64,000 bases of DNA, from positions 37,145-101,144 of the forward strand of contig NZ_JACLQU010000007.1 of assembly GCF_016648855.1 (NCBI RefSeq), written 5' to 3'. The notes under the pieces are model-generated. The model saw nothing but the letters and a program-made list of their open reading frames with translations, had not been told where the DNA came from and did not search any database. Source of the stretch: Streptococcus parasanguinis. Its GTDB lineage: Bacteria; Bacillota; Bacilli; Lactobacillales; Streptococcaceae. The translations under genes and the position numbers were made by a program. Shown here one piece after another: positions 55,247 through 64,000 of this stretch. The first letter of the stretch is position 1. Every line of letters begins with the position of its first letter.

Positions 55247-57682
55247 ATGATGGAATATTATTTTTCTGGTACTATTGAGCGCATTATTTTTGAAAATCCT
55301 AGCAGTTTTTTTCGAATCCTCTTGCTCGACATCAGCGATACAGATGCCGAAGACTTTGATGATTTTGAGATTATTGTGACGGGCACCATGGCAGATATCA
55401 TGGAAGGCGAAGACTACACCTTCTGGGGGGAGCTGGTCCATCATCCTAAATACGGAGAACAGCTCAAAATCAGTCGCTATGAACGTGCCAAACCCTCTAG
55501 CAAGGGCTTGGTGAAATATTTTTCCAGCGATCACTTTAAAGGAATTGGTCTCAAAACAGCCCAAAAAATCGTGGACCTCTATGGGGACGATACCATTGAC
55601 AAAATTTTGGAGGCTCCTGAAAAATTAGAAGAAATCACAGGTCTCTCCAAGAAAAACCGCCTGGCTTTTGTAGAAAAACTCCGTCAGAATTACGGAACGG
55701 AGCGCATTCTCGCCCAACTAGCCAACTATGGCATTCCCAATAAATTGGCCTTTCAGATCCAGGATTTCTACAAGGAAGAAACCCTCCAGATCGTGGAGCA
55801 ACAGCCCTACCGATTGGTGGAAGATATCCAAGGCATGGGCTTTAAAATCGCGGACCAACTAGCCGAAGAATTGGGGATTGCAAGTGATGCTCCTGAGCGT
55901 TTCCGCGCGGGCCTGATCCACAGCCTTTTTAGCTACTCTATCGAGACTGGAAATACCTACATCGAAGCCAAGGACCTCCTGCGCTATACCATTGACCTGT
56001 TAGAATCCGCTCGTCCAGTAGAATTGGATCCTTCCACTGTTGCCCAAGAATTAGGACGCCTCATCGAGGAAGACAAGGTCCAAAACGTGGACACCAAGAT
56101 CTTTGACAACAGTCTTTTCTTTGCGGAGGAAGGGATTCGTAGTCATATCGGTCGATTATTGGAAAAAGGAAAGTCGACTTCATTTGACCCTGAGAAAATC
56201 AACCAGGCGATTGAGGAGGTTGAAAAAGATTTAGGGATTCGCTACGATGCGATTCAAAAAGAGGCGATTCACCAAGCTATCCAAAATAAGGTCTTTATCC
56301 TCACCGGGGGACCGGGGACAGGAAAGACCACTGTTATCAATGGGATGATCAGTGTCTATGCCCAACTCCACCATCTGGATCTTCGGAAGAAACAAGACCT
56401 GCCGATCCTCTTGGCTGCTCCAACGGGACGGGCAGCTAGACGCATGAATGAACTAACAGGACTTCCGAGCGCCACCATCCACCGCCATTTGGGGATGACA
56501 GGAGATGATGACACCAGCCACTTAGAGGACTATCTGGACGCAGACTTTATCATTGTGGACGAATTTTCCATGGTCGATACCTGGTTGGCTAATCAATTAG
56601 TCAGCAACATCGCAACCGATACCAAACTCTTGATTGTGGGAGATGCTGACCAATTACCATCCGTCAGTCCTGGACAGGTCCTAGCGGATCTCTTGCAGAT
56701 CCCAAGCATCCCTCAGACCAAACTCGAACATATTTTCCGTCAGAGTGAAGATTCGACCATTGTCTCACTAGCAGGAGACATTCGCCAGGGCAAGCTTCCT
56801 CAAGATTTCACAGAACGAAAAGCCGACCGCTCTTATTTCGAAGCCGGAAGCGAACACATCCCTAAGATGATCGAACAGATCACCTCTGCTGCCCTTCGCA
56901 GTCAGATCCCGGCTCGAGATATCCAAGTCTTGGCACCTATGTACAAGGGCCAGGCCGGCATTGACAACATCAATACACTCATGCAAGACCTTCTCAATCC
57001 AGCTGTCAAAGACCAGGTCGTCTTTGACTCGCCAGACTGCCAATACCGCGATGGAGACAAGGTTATCCATCTGGTCAATGATGCAGAAAGCAATGTCTTT
57101 AATGGAGATATTGGCTACATTACCGATCTTCTCCCCGGAAAATATACAGAATCCAAGCAAGATGAATTGACTATCCAATTTGATGGCAATGAAATCGTCT
57201 ACCCGCGCAATGAATGGTACAAGATTCGCTTAGCCTATGCGATGAGTATTCACAAATCGCAAGGAAGCGAATTTCCTGTGGTGATTTTACCCATTACCAA
57301 TCAAAGCCACCGGATGTTGCAGCGTAATTTGATCTATACCGCCATCACGCGCTCTAAGAGCAAACTCATCCTCTTAGGAGAATACAGCGCCTTTGATTAC
57401 GCCACTAAAAATACAGGTACAGCGCGCAAGACCTATTTGGTGGAGCGCTTCAAGGACCTGGACGGAGGCGAAGCCACCACAGACTATTCTTCATCCGTTG
57501 CAACGGCTTCTGCTACAGTCGAATCTGCACGAAGCAAGGAAGAAACTGTTGAAACAAAAGCAGAGACGTCTAAGCCTACTGTCTATCGACTAACAGAAGA
57601 CAATCTCCACGCCATCTCGCCTATGATTGGACTAACAGAAGAAGAGATTGCAGCCTTCTTTGACGTCAAACAACCTAATTGA
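55247..57682 (+). CDS. recD2: RecD2-type ATP-dependent DNA helicase
   Basis: 811 residues from the ATG at 55247 (AAGGAAAG upstream; an earlier in-frame ATG at 55214 runs through the terminator). The N-terminal domain typical of RecD2 contains helix-hairpin-helix segments (GIGLKTAQKIVDLYGDD, ITGLSKKNRLAF). Walker A is LTGGPGTGKTT near 363, motif II VDEFSMVD, and motif VI YTAITRSKSKLIL near 700. It unwinds DNA 5' to 3' independently of RecBC. The C-terminal tail after 745 is low-complexity (Thr/Ala/Glu). Confidence 0.94.
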   Translation: MMEYYFSGTIERIIFENPSSFFRILLLDISDTDAEDFDDFEIIVTGTMADIMEGEDYTFWGELVHHPKYGEQLKISRYERAKPSSKGLVKYFSSDHFKGIGLKTAQKIVDLYGDDTIDKILEAPEKLEEITGLSKKNRLAFVEKLRQNYGTERILAQLANYGIPNKLAFQIQDFYKEETLQIVEQQPYRLVEDIQGMGFKIADQLAEELGIASDAPERFRAGLIHSLFSYSIETGNTYIEAKDLLRYTIDLLESARPVELDPSTVAQELGRLIEEDKVQNVDTKIFDNSLFFAEEGIRSHIGRLLEKGKSTSFDPEKINQAIEEVEKDLGIRYDAIQKEAIHQAIQNKVFILTGGPGTGKTTVINGMISVYAQLHHLDLRKKQDLPILLAAPTGRAARRMNELTGLPSATIHRHLGMTGDDDTSHLEDYLDADFIIVDEFSMVDTWLANQLVSNIATDTKLLIVGDADQLPSVSPGQVLADLLQIPSIPQTKLEHIFRQSEDSTIVSLAGDIRQGKLPQDFTERKADRSYFEAGSEHIPKMIEQITSAALRSQIPARDIQVLAPMYKGQAGIDNINTLMQDLLNPAVKDQVVFDSPDCQYRDGDKVIHLVNDAESNVFNGDIGYITDLLPGKYTESKQDELTIQFDGNEIVYPRNEWYKIRLAYAMSIHKSQGSEFPVVILPITNQSHRMLQRNLIYTAITRSKSKLILLGEYSAFDYATKNTGTARKTYLVERFKDLDGGEATTDYSSSVATASATVESARSKEETVETKAETSKPTVYRLTEDNLHAISPMIGLTEEEIAAFFDVKQPN

Positions 57683-57733
57683 TACCCCAAAAATTAAAAT
57701 AATATATTTTTTAAGACTCATTCAAATACAACT

Positions 57734-57871
57734 GAAACTTTCCGCCGTGAGAAAAGTGCTAGAAACACTATGGTTTCTAGCACTCGGGAGTTTTGAAACT
57801 TTAGGTTCAAAACTAAGTCATGGAACTTCGTAGAAGTTCGCTGACGTCCGTACTCACCTAAGGAAAGTTTC
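57734..57871 (+). repeat. Cloverleaf 3'-UTR repeat, copy D
   Basis: 138 bp with perfect ends GAAACTTTCC / GGAAAGTTTC; GTGAG/CTCAC inside; third hairpin GAACTTC-GTA-GAAGTTC. A further GATGAC-TTT-GTCATC hairpin follows the right end (57875-57889), matched by a compensated GAAGA/TCTTC version beside copy C. It lies between the recD2 stop and terminator, same orientation as the transcript. Confidence 0.87.
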
Positions 57872-57895
57872 TAAGATGACTTTGTCATCAATCTC

Positions 57896-57927
57896 AGACG
57901 ACTAGTGAATAGACTAGTCGTCTTTTT
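57896..57927 (+). terminator. Terminator of recD2
   Basis: Perfect AGACGACTAGT / ACTAGTCGTCT followed by TTTTTC. It overlaps the last codons of dinB, which runs the other way. Confidence 0.85.
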
Positions 57928-59020
57928 CTTCCTCTACCAGAGACAGTTCAGTATGATCAACAAAGTTGGTCATGGTGACACCCAAGAGGCGGATTCCTGT
58001 ATTTATCGATTCGATTTCTTGAAAAATGTGACGTGCTGAACGATTGATGCGCTCAGCATCTCGCGTTGGCTCCGTCAAGGTGATGCGCTTAGTCAAGGTG
58101 GTAAAGTCTCCATAGCGCACTTTTAAGACCAAGGTCTTTCCTTGCTTACCATGTTTTTCCAGCGATTGGGCCACCTTACTGGACAGATTGGCAATTTCTT
58201 CTAAAATATCATCTTCTGCATAAAGGAGCTTGCGGTAGGTCCGCTCTTTTCCAATCGACTTGCGGATGCGATGACTTTTGACAGGGCTATTGTGAATCCC
58301 TCGCGCCTTTCGAAAGAGATCATAGCCAAATCGCCCAAACCGATCAATCAAAGTCATCTCCGGGATGGCTAAAAGATCCGCGCCAGTATAGACACCCATC
58401 TCATGTAGTCTCTCTACTGTCTTCTTTCCTACTCCATGAAATTTGGCAATGTCCATTTGGCTCAGGAAATCCTCAGCGTCCTCCGGTAAGACCACCGTTA
58501 GGCCACGGGGTTTTTGGTAGTCACTTGCCATCTTGGCCAAAAATTTATTATAAGAAACACCCGCTGAAGCTGTGAGATGCAACTCTTCCCAGATAGCATG
58601 CTGAATCAAGCGGGCGATTTTGACAGCTGATTTGCTCTGGATTTTATTTTCCGTCACATCTAGATAGGCTTCATCAATACTCATGGGCTCGATTAGATCT
58701 GTATAACGCTTGAAAATCTCACGGACCTGCTCACCTACTTCTCGGTATTTCTCATAATTTCCAGAGATAAAAATGGCTTGAGGACAAAGGTCCAGCGCCT
58801 CTTTAGAGCTCATAGCTGAATGAATGCCATATTTCCTTGCTTCATAGTTACAAGTCGAGACAACACCTCTCCCTCCTGACTGACGAGGGTCCTGGCCAAT
58901 CACGACAGGCTTGCCCTTCAAACTAGGGTTGTCTCTTTCTTCGACGGCAGCAAAAAATGCATCCATATCAATATGAATAATCTTGCGACTGGTATCATTC
59001 ACTAATGGAAATATCAGCAT
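57914..59020 (-). CDS. dinB: DNA polymerase IV (Y family)
   Basis: 368 residues. Catalytic acids are in [19 protein letters not shown] near 15-33 and [10 protein letters not shown] near 112. [17 protein letters not shown] near 158 is the palm/thumb junction, and a little-finger domain ends the protein. No C-terminal beta-clamp motif is obvious. Error-prone translesion synthesis. AAAGGAGGG precedes the ATG; promoter at 59042-59070. Confidence 0.95.
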   Translation of the reverse strand: MLIFPLVNDTSRKIIHIDMDAFFAAVEERDNPSLKGKPVVIGQDPRQSGGRGVVSTCNYEARKYGIHSAMSSKEALDLCPQAIFISGNYEKYREVGEQVREIFKRYTDLIEPMSIDEAYLDVTENKIQSKSAVKIARLIQHAIWEELHLTASAGVSYNKFLAKMASDYQKPRGLTVVLPEDAEDFLSQMDIAKFHGVGKKTVERLHEMGVYTGADLLAIPEMTLIDRFGRFGYDLFRKARGIHNSPVKSHRIRKSIGKERTYRKLLYAEDDILEEIANLSSKVAQSLEKHGKQGKTLVLKVRYGDFTTLTKRITLTEPTRDAERINRSARHIFQEIESINTGIRLLGVTMTNFVDHTELSLVEEEKDD

Positions 59021-59041
59021 TTTTCACCCTCCTTTCTTTCT

Positions 59042-59070
59042 ATTATAGGAAGAAAATTTCAGAATTGCAA
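59042..59070 (-). promoter_or_regulatory. Promoter of dinB
   Basis: Minus strand TTGCAA (59070-59065), 17-base spacer, TATAAT (59047-59042). Confidence 0.8.
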
Positions 59071-59196
59071 AAATCGGCTCTCCAGAAAACATGAAAATTG
59101 TTGAAAAACTTTGTTTGTTTTCAAAAATATAGTACAGTATCGCAGAGGATTTGAAACTGTATTACAAAAGAATCTGTTGTTTTTCGCAATTCGCCT

Positions 59197-59225
59197 TTGT
59201 GTAACCGATTTCTGTATGGTATACT
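59197..59225 (+). promoter_or_regulatory. Promoter of pflB
   Basis: TTGTGT, 17-base spacer, TATACT with an upstream TG (extended -10). Confidence 0.8.
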
Positions 59226-59280
59226 ACTATTGTAAGTGCAACAGATATAGTTGCTAGAAAGACAATAGAGGAAAATAAAA

Positions 59281-61596
59281 ATGGTTGTTAAAACAGTCGT
59301 TGAAGCACAAGATATTTTTGACAAAGCCTGGGAAGGCTTCAAAGGTGAAGATTGGAAAGAAAAAGCAAGCGTTTCTCGCTTCGTTCAAGCTAACTACACA
59401 CCATATGATGGAGATGAAAGCTTCCTAGCTGGTCCAACTGAACGTTCTCTTCACATCAAAAAAATTGTTGAAGAAACGAAAGCTCATTATGAAGAAACTC
59501 GTTTCCCATACGATAACCGTCCAACATCTATCGCTGATATCGCAGCTGGATATATCGATAAAGAAAACGAAGTCATCTTCGGTATCCAAAATGATGAATT
59601 GTTCAAATTGAACTTTATGCCTCGTGGTGGTATCCGTATGGCGGAAACTACTTTGAAAGAAAATGGATACGAACCAGATCCTGCAGTTCATGAAATCTTC
59701 ACAAAATACGTTACAACTGTAAACGACGGTATCTTCCGCGCTTACACTTCTAACATCCGTCGTGCTCGTCACGCTCACACTGTAACTGGTCTTCCAGATG
59801 CTTACTCTCGTGGACGTATCATCGGGGTTTATGCTCGTTTGGCTCTTTACGGTGCTGACTACTTGATGGCTGAAAAAGCAAACGACTGGAACTCTATTAC
59901 TGAAATCGATGAAGAATCAATCCGTCTTCGTGAAGAAGTAAACCTTCAATACCAAGCACTTCAAGAAGTTGTTAAATTGGGTGACCTTTATGGTGTAGAC
60001 GTACGTCGTCCTGCCTTCGATACAAAAGAAGCGATCCAATGGACAAACATCGCCTTTATGGCTGTCTGCCGTGTCATCAACGGTGCTGCTACTTCTCTTG
60101 GACGTGTGCCAATCGTTTTGGATATCTACGCTGAACGTGACTTGGCTCGTGGTACTTACACTGAATCAGAAATCCAAGAATTCGTTGACGATTTCGTTAT
60201 GAAATTGCGTACTGTTAAATTTGCTCGTACAAAAGCTTACGACCAATTGTACTCAGGTGACCCAACCTTCATCACAACCTCTATGGCTGGTATGGGTAAC
60301 GACGGACGTCACCGTGTTACTAAGATGGACTACCGTTTCTTGAACACTTTGGACAACATCGGTAACTCTCCAGAACCAAACTTGACAGTTCTTTGGACTG
60401 ACAAATTGCCATATAGCTTCCGTCGCTACTGTATGCACATGAGCCACAAACACTCTTCTATCCAATACGAAGGTGTTACAACAATGGCTAAAGACGGATA
60501 CGGTGAAATGAGCTGTATCTCATGTTGTGTATCTCCACTTGACCCAGAAAACGAAGAACAACGCCACAACATCCAATACTTCGGCGCTCGTGTTAACGTC
60601 CTTAAAGCTCTTCTTACTGGTTTGAACGGTGGTTACGACGATGTTCATAAAGACTACAAAGTATTTGACATCGATCCTATCCGTGATGAAGTTCTTGAAT
60701 TCGAATCTGTTAAAGCAAACTTTGAAAAATCTCTTGACTGGTTGACTGACACTTATGTAGATGCTTTGAACATCATCCACTACATGACTGATAAGTACAA
60801 CTACGAAGCAGTTCAAATGGCCTTCTTGCCAACTCACCAACGCGCAAACATGGGATTCGGTATCTGTGGATTTGCCAACACTGTTGATACATTGTCAGCA
60901 ATCAAATACGCTACTGTTAAACCAATCCGTGACGAAGATGGCTACATCTACGATTACGAAACAATCGGTGAATACCCACGTTGGGGTGAAGATGACCCAC
61001 GTTCTAACGAATTGGCAGAATGGTTGATCGAAGCTTACACTACTCGTCTTCGCAGCCACAAACTTTACAAGAACGCTGAAGCAACTGTTTCACTTCTTAC
61101 CATCACTTCTAACGTTGCTTACTCTAAACAAACTGGTAACTCACCAGTCCACAAAGGGGTATACCTCAACGAAGATGGTTCTGTGAACTTGTCTAAATTG
61201 GAATTCTTCTCACCAGGTGCTAACCCATCTAACAAAGCTAAAGGTGGATGGTTGCAAAACTTGAACTCACTTGCTAGCCTTGACTTTGGTTACGCAGCTG
61301 ATGGTATCTCACTCACTACTCAAGTATCACCACGTGCTCTTGGTAAAACTCGTGACGAACAAGTTGATAACTTGGTAACCATCCTTGATGGATACTTCGA
61401 AAACGGTGGACAACACTGTAACTTGAACGTTATGGACTTGAACGATGTTTACGAAAAGATCATGTCAGGTGAAGACGTTATCGTTCGTATCTCTGGATAC
61501 TGTGTAAACACTAAATACCTCACTCCAGAACAAAAAACTGAATTGACACAACGTGTCTTCCACGAAGTTCTTTCAATGGATGATGCCTTGAACTAA
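59281..61596 (+). CDS. pflB: Formate acetyltransferase (pyruvate formate-lyase)
   Basis: 771 residues. The active-site cysteine pair is in [12 protein letters not shown] near 412-423. The glycyl-radical loop [10 protein letters not shown] near 738-747 is close to the C-terminus, as required. It splits pyruvate with CoA into acetyl-CoA and formate under low oxygen, the anaerobic counterpart of SpxB. Its activating enzyme is not in the window. Codon bias is extreme. AGAGGAAA precedes the ATG. Confidence 0.97.
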   Translation: MVVKTVVEAQDIFDKAWEGFKGEDWKEKASVSRFVQANYTPYDGDESFLAGPTERSLHIKKIVEETKAHYEETRFPYDNRPTSIADIAAGYIDKENEVIFGIQNDELFKLNFMPRGGIRMAETTLKENGYEPDPAVHEIFTKYVTTVNDGIFRAYTSNIRRARHAHTVTGLPDAYSRGRIIGVYARLALYGADYLMAEKANDWNSITEIDEESIRLREEVNLQYQALQEVVKLGDLYGVDVRRPAFDTKEAIQWTNIAFMAVCRVINGAATSLGRVPIVLDIYAERDLARGTYTESEIQEFVDDFVMKLRTVKFARTKAYDQLYSGDPTFITTSMAGMGNDGRHRVTKMDYRFLNTLDNIGNSPEPNLTVLWTDKLPYSFRRYCMHMSHKHSSIQYEGVTTMAKDGYGEMSCISCCVSPLDPENEEQRHNIQYFGARVNVLKALLTGLNGGYDDVHKDYKVFDIDPIRDEVLEFESVKANFEKSLDWLTDTYVDALNIIHYMTDKYNYEAVQMAFLPTHQRANMGFGICGFANTVDTLSAIKYATVKPIRDEDGYIYDYETIGEYPRWGEDDPRSNELAEWLIEAYTTRLRSHKLYKNAEATVSLLTITSNVAYSKQTGNSPVHKGVYLNEDGSVNLSKLEFFSPGANPSNKAKGGWLQNLNSLASLDFGYAADGISLTTQVSPRALGKTRDEQVDNLVTILDGYFENGGQHCNLNVMDLNDVYEKIMSGEDVIVRISGYCVNTKYLTPEQKTELTQRVFHEVLSMDDALN

Positions 61597-61613
61597 GATT
61601 CAAATAGGTCTTA

Positions 61614-61642
61614 AAAACCAGTCGGAAACGGCTGGTTTTTTC
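61614..61642 (+). terminator. Terminator of pflB
   Basis: AAAACCAG / CTGGTTTT with TTTC following. Confidence 0.85.
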
Positions 61643-61701
61643 ATCCCCATCGCAAGAGTATTCTGAATTTTGAAAGAGTTTAAGAGCCTACTATATAGGG
61701 T

Positions 61702-61730
61702 TTGACAGCGCTTTCTCCAAGTGTTATAGT
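61702..61730 (+). promoter_or_regulatory. Promoter with overlapping cre box for the 37-residue peptide
   Basis: TTGACA (61702-61707), 17-base spacer, TATAGT (61725-61730) with an upstream TG. TGACAGCGCTTTCT (61703-61716) matches the CcpA consensus TGWNANCGNTNWCA at 13 of 14 positions and covers the -35, a repression geometry. Confidence 0.75.
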
Positions 61731-61762
61731 AGAGCTGTAAATAATATAGAAGGGGTGATCCT

Positions 61763-61876
61763 ATGTTTTTAACATTTATTTTCGCTATTATTTGGCTCTT
61801 TATCCTGATTGCACTGATCTTTTTAGCAACCCTTCTCGTCCAGGACAGCACCGTGCAGCACCACCACCCGAGTTAG
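61763..61876 (+). CDS. 37-residue single-pass membrane peptide
   Basis: ATG 61763 to TAG 61876, with AAGGGGTGAT upstream at good spacing. Residues 2-26 are one hydrophobic helix (LTFIFAIIWLFILIALIFLA), followed by the polar tail QDSTVQHHHPS with three His in a row. Promoter, ribosome site and length all support a real gene. Function unknown. Its cre box suggests expression when preferred sugar runs out. Confidence 0.72.
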   Translation: MFLTFIFAIIWLFILIALIFLATLLVQDSTVQHHHPS

Positions 61877-61975
61877 CGAATGATAAGCCTAAACAATAGC
61901 TATTCTAAACGAATTCAGAAAGGATAAGAAACAAACTAGAATTGTCAGATTTTAGTTCTGTCTCTCGTCCTTTTT

Positions 61976-61984
61976 TGCTATAAT
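61976..61984 (+). promoter_or_regulatory. Extended -10 of the ThrE-type exporter operon
   Basis: TGCTATAAT ending at 61984; no clear -35. Confidence 0.55.
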
Positions 61985-62014
61985 AGAAACAGATTATTTA
62001 GTAAGAAGGAAATT

Positions 62015-62773
62015 ATGGAAGAGTCAAAACAGATCAACCAAGTGATCGACGTCCTGATGTTAGCTGGAACCCTCCTGATAGAGAGCGGTTCTGAGATTCA
62101 CCGGGTCGAAGATACCATGATCCGGATCGCCCATTCACAGGGAATCGTCGATTGCAATGTTTTAGCGATGCCAGTCGCTATTTTCTTTTCAATTGAGAAT
62201 GCCAATGTCACACGCATGAAACGGATCTTGCGGACCAATTACAATATCGAGAAGGTCTGTGACGTCAATCAGATCTCTCGTCAACTTGTCTCTGGAGAGA
62301 TAGATCTCGAGCAAGCCTACCAGGCCTTGAGAGAATTGAAAAATAAGCGCGTTCCTTATACTAATCTCCAGTTGACCATTGCAGCAACTCTCAGTGCGCC
62401 TTTCTTCTCCATCATGTTTGGAGGAAATTTCTATGATGCGATTGGAGCGGGTATTGCGACTGTCTTTGCCTTTGCTTTTTCTCTTGTCGTTGAGAAATAC
62501 GTTCGCATTCCTTTTGTCACTGCCTTTGCGGCCGCCTTTGTCTTTGGTTTTTTGGCCCATATCTGGACGCGCTATAGTGGTTTTCCTTCCAATACCGATC
62601 TCATTATCGCAGGCTGTGTCATGCCCTTCGTTCCTGGAATCGCTATGACCAATGCCGTCCGAGATCTGATGAATTACCACCTCAACTCTGGGATGAGCAA
62701 ACTCTTTGAGACTCTCCTCATTACTCTTGCACTTGGTGCCGGTACAACGGTCGCCCTCGTCCTTATGAAATAA
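62015..62773 (+). CDS. Threonine/serine exporter family, larger subunit (ThrE N-terminal-like)
   Basis: 252 residues. The soluble N-terminal part has the family signature ESGSEIHRVEDTMIRIA near 20-36, and five hydrophobic helices follow from about 115. Corresponds to the first half of corynebacterial ThrE and to YjjP. With the next gene it would make a split exporter for Thr/Ser or, as in YjjPB, succinate. AGAAGGAAAT precedes the ATG. Confidence 0.88.
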   Translation: MEESKQINQVIDVLMLAGTLLIESGSEIHRVEDTMIRIAHSQGIVDCNVLAMPVAIFFSIENANVTRMKRILRTNYNIEKVCDVNQISRQLVSGEIDLEQAYQALRELKNKRVPYTNLQLTIAATLSAPFFSIMFGGNFYDAIGAGIATVFAFAFSLVVEKYVRIPFVTAFAAAFVFGFLAHIWTRYSGFPSNTDLIIAGCVMPFVPGIAMTNAVRDLMNYHLNSGMSKLFETLLITLALGAGTTVALVLMK

Positions 62774-62777
62774 AATC

Positions 62778-63245
62778 ATGAACCTAACTGAATTTTTAAT
62801 CCAAGCGGTGGCCAGTTTGATTGCCATCATCACCTTTTTAATCGTCCTAAATGTGCAGCGCTCCATGTTGATTCCTGGAGGAATCCTCGGGATGGGCATC
62901 TGGCTACTATACTATATTCTAAAAGGCCCTACCAATGTCATCGTAGCAACCTTTATCGCCGCCATTGTCGGCTCCTGTATCAGTCAGATTTTAAGTATCA
63001 TTCTCAAGACGCCTGTCGTGGTCTTTATGTTGTCCATTCTCGCACCCTTGGTTCCTGGATATATTTCCTATCGAACCACTTCCTTCTTTGTCAGTGGGCA
63101 ATATCGCCAAGCAGTAACCAGCGTGACCCTGGTGGTTATTCTGGCCTTGGTGATCTCCATCGGGATGGCTAGTGGATCTGTCGTTTTGAAACTCTACCAT
63201 TCTTACCAACGCCATCAAAAAAGAAAAATGACCAATGCCAACTAG
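62778..63245 (+). CDS. Threonine/serine exporter family, smaller subunit (ThrE C-terminal-like)
   Basis: 155 residues, almost all membrane helices (five), corresponding to the second half of ThrE/YjjB. ILAPLVPGYISYRTTSFF near 94-111 is the conserved PGxxxY stretch. It starts 4 bases after the partner gene. The stop codon lies inside a small ACCAATGC/GCATTGGT hairpin. Confidence 0.87.
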   Translation: MNLTEFLIQAVASLIAIITFLIVLNVQRSMLIPGGILGMGIWLLYYILKGPTNVIVATFIAAIVGSCISQILSIILKTPVVVFMLSILAPLVPGYISYRTTSFFVSGQYRQAVTSVTLVVILALVISIGMASGSVVLKLYHSYQRHQKRKMTNAN

Positions 63246-63275
63246 CATTGGTTGTGTTGGTGACAAAGTCTTCTT

Positions 63276-63356
63276 AAAAACTTTCCTTAGGTCCAAAACT
63301 CCCGAGTGCTAGAAACAATAGTGTTTCTAGCACTTTTCTCACGGCGGAAAGTTTTT
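63276..63356 (-). repeat. Cloverleaf 3'-UTR repeat, internally deleted copy E
   Basis: 81 bp with ends AAAAACTTTCC / GGAAAGTTTTT. It keeps the GCTAGAAAC-type hairpin but lacks the third hairpin and half of the second. It lies between the exporter stop and its terminator, opposite to the transcript. 63357-63474 holds no gene. Confidence 0.85.
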
Positions 63357-63474
63357 GTATTTTCTTGATTCATTTTAACAATTGGAACTCATTTTTATTT
63401 TTTGAAGAAAACTAAAAGTTTATGTACAATTGACTAAACTAAAGCTAAACCATTGATACAACTGAATTAGAAGC

Positions 63475-63517
63475 ATAAAGTACATTCTTTAAAAAGTGTA
63501 CTTTATTTTTGTTTTGT
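63475..63517 (+). terminator. Terminator of the exporter operon
   Basis: ATAAAGTACA / TGTACTTTAT followed by TTTTGTTTTG. Confidence 0.78.
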
Positions 63518-63551
63518 AAATTATTCTGAAACTACTTTCACATATTAAAAA

Positions 63552-63580
63552 TTGAATCTAAATTGCTGTAGGCCTATAAT
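63552..63580 (+). promoter_or_regulatory. Promoter of the terminal small-ORF pair
   Basis: TTGAAT, 17-base spacer, TATAAT. AAAGGAG follows at 63611-63617. Confidence 0.75.
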
Positions 63581-63654
63581 AAAGATAGGAATAATAAGAA
63601 TTCTTCCTAGAAAGGAGTATACTGTATCATATGTGACAGTATTATAAATGAATC

Positions 63655-63840
63655 ATGAAAAAAATAATTACTATAGTACAGTGCATTTTGTTCCTCGTGT
63701 CTCCTTACATAGCTAGAGAACTATGCTTGATGAGTAAAAATCTGGTGGATAATATGTTCCTCACATTCTTTATCATGCTAACAATTTCTTTTTGGCTTGG
63801 TATTTGGAAGTTAGGAGATCTTGCGGGAAATCCAAAATAG
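63655..63840 (+). CDS. Small membrane protein, unknown
   Basis: 61 residues with two hydrophobic helices (IITIVQCILFLVSPYIA, and NMFLTFFIMLTISFWLGIW). The ribosome site AAAGGAG lies 38 bases before this ATG, too far. Nearer it is an ATG at 63631 followed at once by TGA. So either the start is mis-set, a leader lies in between, or the gene is decaying. A good promoter is upstream. No family recognised. Confidence 0.5.
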   Translation: MKKIITIVQCILFLVSPYIARELCLMSKNLVDNMFLTFFIMLTISFWLGIWKLGDLAGNPK

Positions 63841-63862
63841 AAAGTAATAAGTTGTGCTAGAG

Positions 63863-64000
63863 ATGAAATTTCTATTTATTTTAATTATTTTTATACCTTA
63901 TTTATTTTATTTTATATGGAAGTATAAGCCTAAACAAAAAAATAAGTCCTTTTGCTATCTTTATAAGTTTTACATGATTTACTTGTGGTTTATCCTCATA
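63863..64000 (+). CDS. Start of another small membrane protein (runs off the window)
   Basis: The frame is open from the ATG at 63863 to the window end (46 codons). It starts with a hydrophobic helix (FLFILIIFIPYLFYFIW), then a Lys/Gln-rich stretch and a second hydrophobic segment. It begins 22 bases after the previous ORF, so the two probably share a transcript. The ribosome site is weak. Product unknown. Confidence 0.5.
   Translation, partial: MKFLFILIIFIPYLFYFIWKYKPKQKNKSFCYLYKFYMIYLWFILI

Noticed and set aside
57872..57895. tRNA-like gene suggested by the cloverleaf repeat
   Set aside because: Stem lengths, loops and the lack of a T-loop GTTCRA and CCA-like end do not fit any tRNA.

Overview
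The window reads as chromosomal DNA of an oral streptococcus of the mitis/sanguinis type; S. parasanguinis or a close relative is my guess, not a demonstrated identity. The supporting gene content is pyruvate oxidase spxB, the copY-cupA-copA copper operon, the sczA/czcD zinc pair, fused msrAB, class 1A pyrD, pflB, gdhA, recD2, rnhC, mutS2 and LPXTG surface proteins. Most coding DNA is AT-rich. gdhA, pflB and spxB show the codon bias of highly expressed streptococcal genes. I found no rRNA, tRNA, CRISPR array, intact insertion sequence or prophage.

Layout. 1-7.6 kb: tail of an LPXTG protein, an SF2 helicase with a membrane segment, a zinc-stress cluster (adh, czcD, sczA), two small membrane genes and an AEC permease. 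7.6-11.4 kb: a scar with a truncated membrane-protein tail and an HsdS stub, then a four-gene ECF transporter of different base composition that looks imported. 11.5-18.3 kb: a 1799-residue Cna-B adhesin and an acyltransferase. 18.4-25.2 kb: pabBC fusion with an alpha/beta hydrolase, an ABC exporter pair convergent with a two-component system, and a membrane-anchored unknown. 25.3-33 kb: GH1 phospho-glucosidase, VOC protein, spxB and the copper operon. 33-41.4 kb: SGNH and HAD hydrolases, HD phosphohydrolase, an operon of CapA-like, membrane MutS-like and DUF554 proteins, msrAB. 41.5-50 kb: pyrD, gdhA, MscS channel, sstT, a glycine-riboswitch-controlled AgcS symporter, dipeptidase. 50-59 kb: mutS2, cvpA, zapA, rnhC, lepB, recD2, dinB. 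59-64 kb: pflB, a 37-residue CcpA-type membrane peptide, a split ThrE exporter and two tiny membrane ORFs.

Most striking is a dispersed repeat of about 138 bp, with four full copies and one deleted copy. It folds on paper into a four-way cloverleaf, and the arms change in a compensatory way between copies. Every copy lies between the last stop codon of an operon and that operon's terminator, so all are in 3' UTRs. Other points: an ECF transporter whose two ATPases appear to form one complete and one degenerate ATP site; pabB and rnhC that look leaderless; an 18-codon ORF laid over the terminator in front of mutS2; and a cre box on the promoter of the 37-residue membrane peptide.

How genes work together: SpxB and PflB are two competing fates of pyruvate. 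MsrAB and the metal-efflux genes fit a peroxide-producing, metal-stressed lifestyle. RnhC, DinB, RecD2 and MutS2 form a nucleic-acid maintenance block next to division genes.
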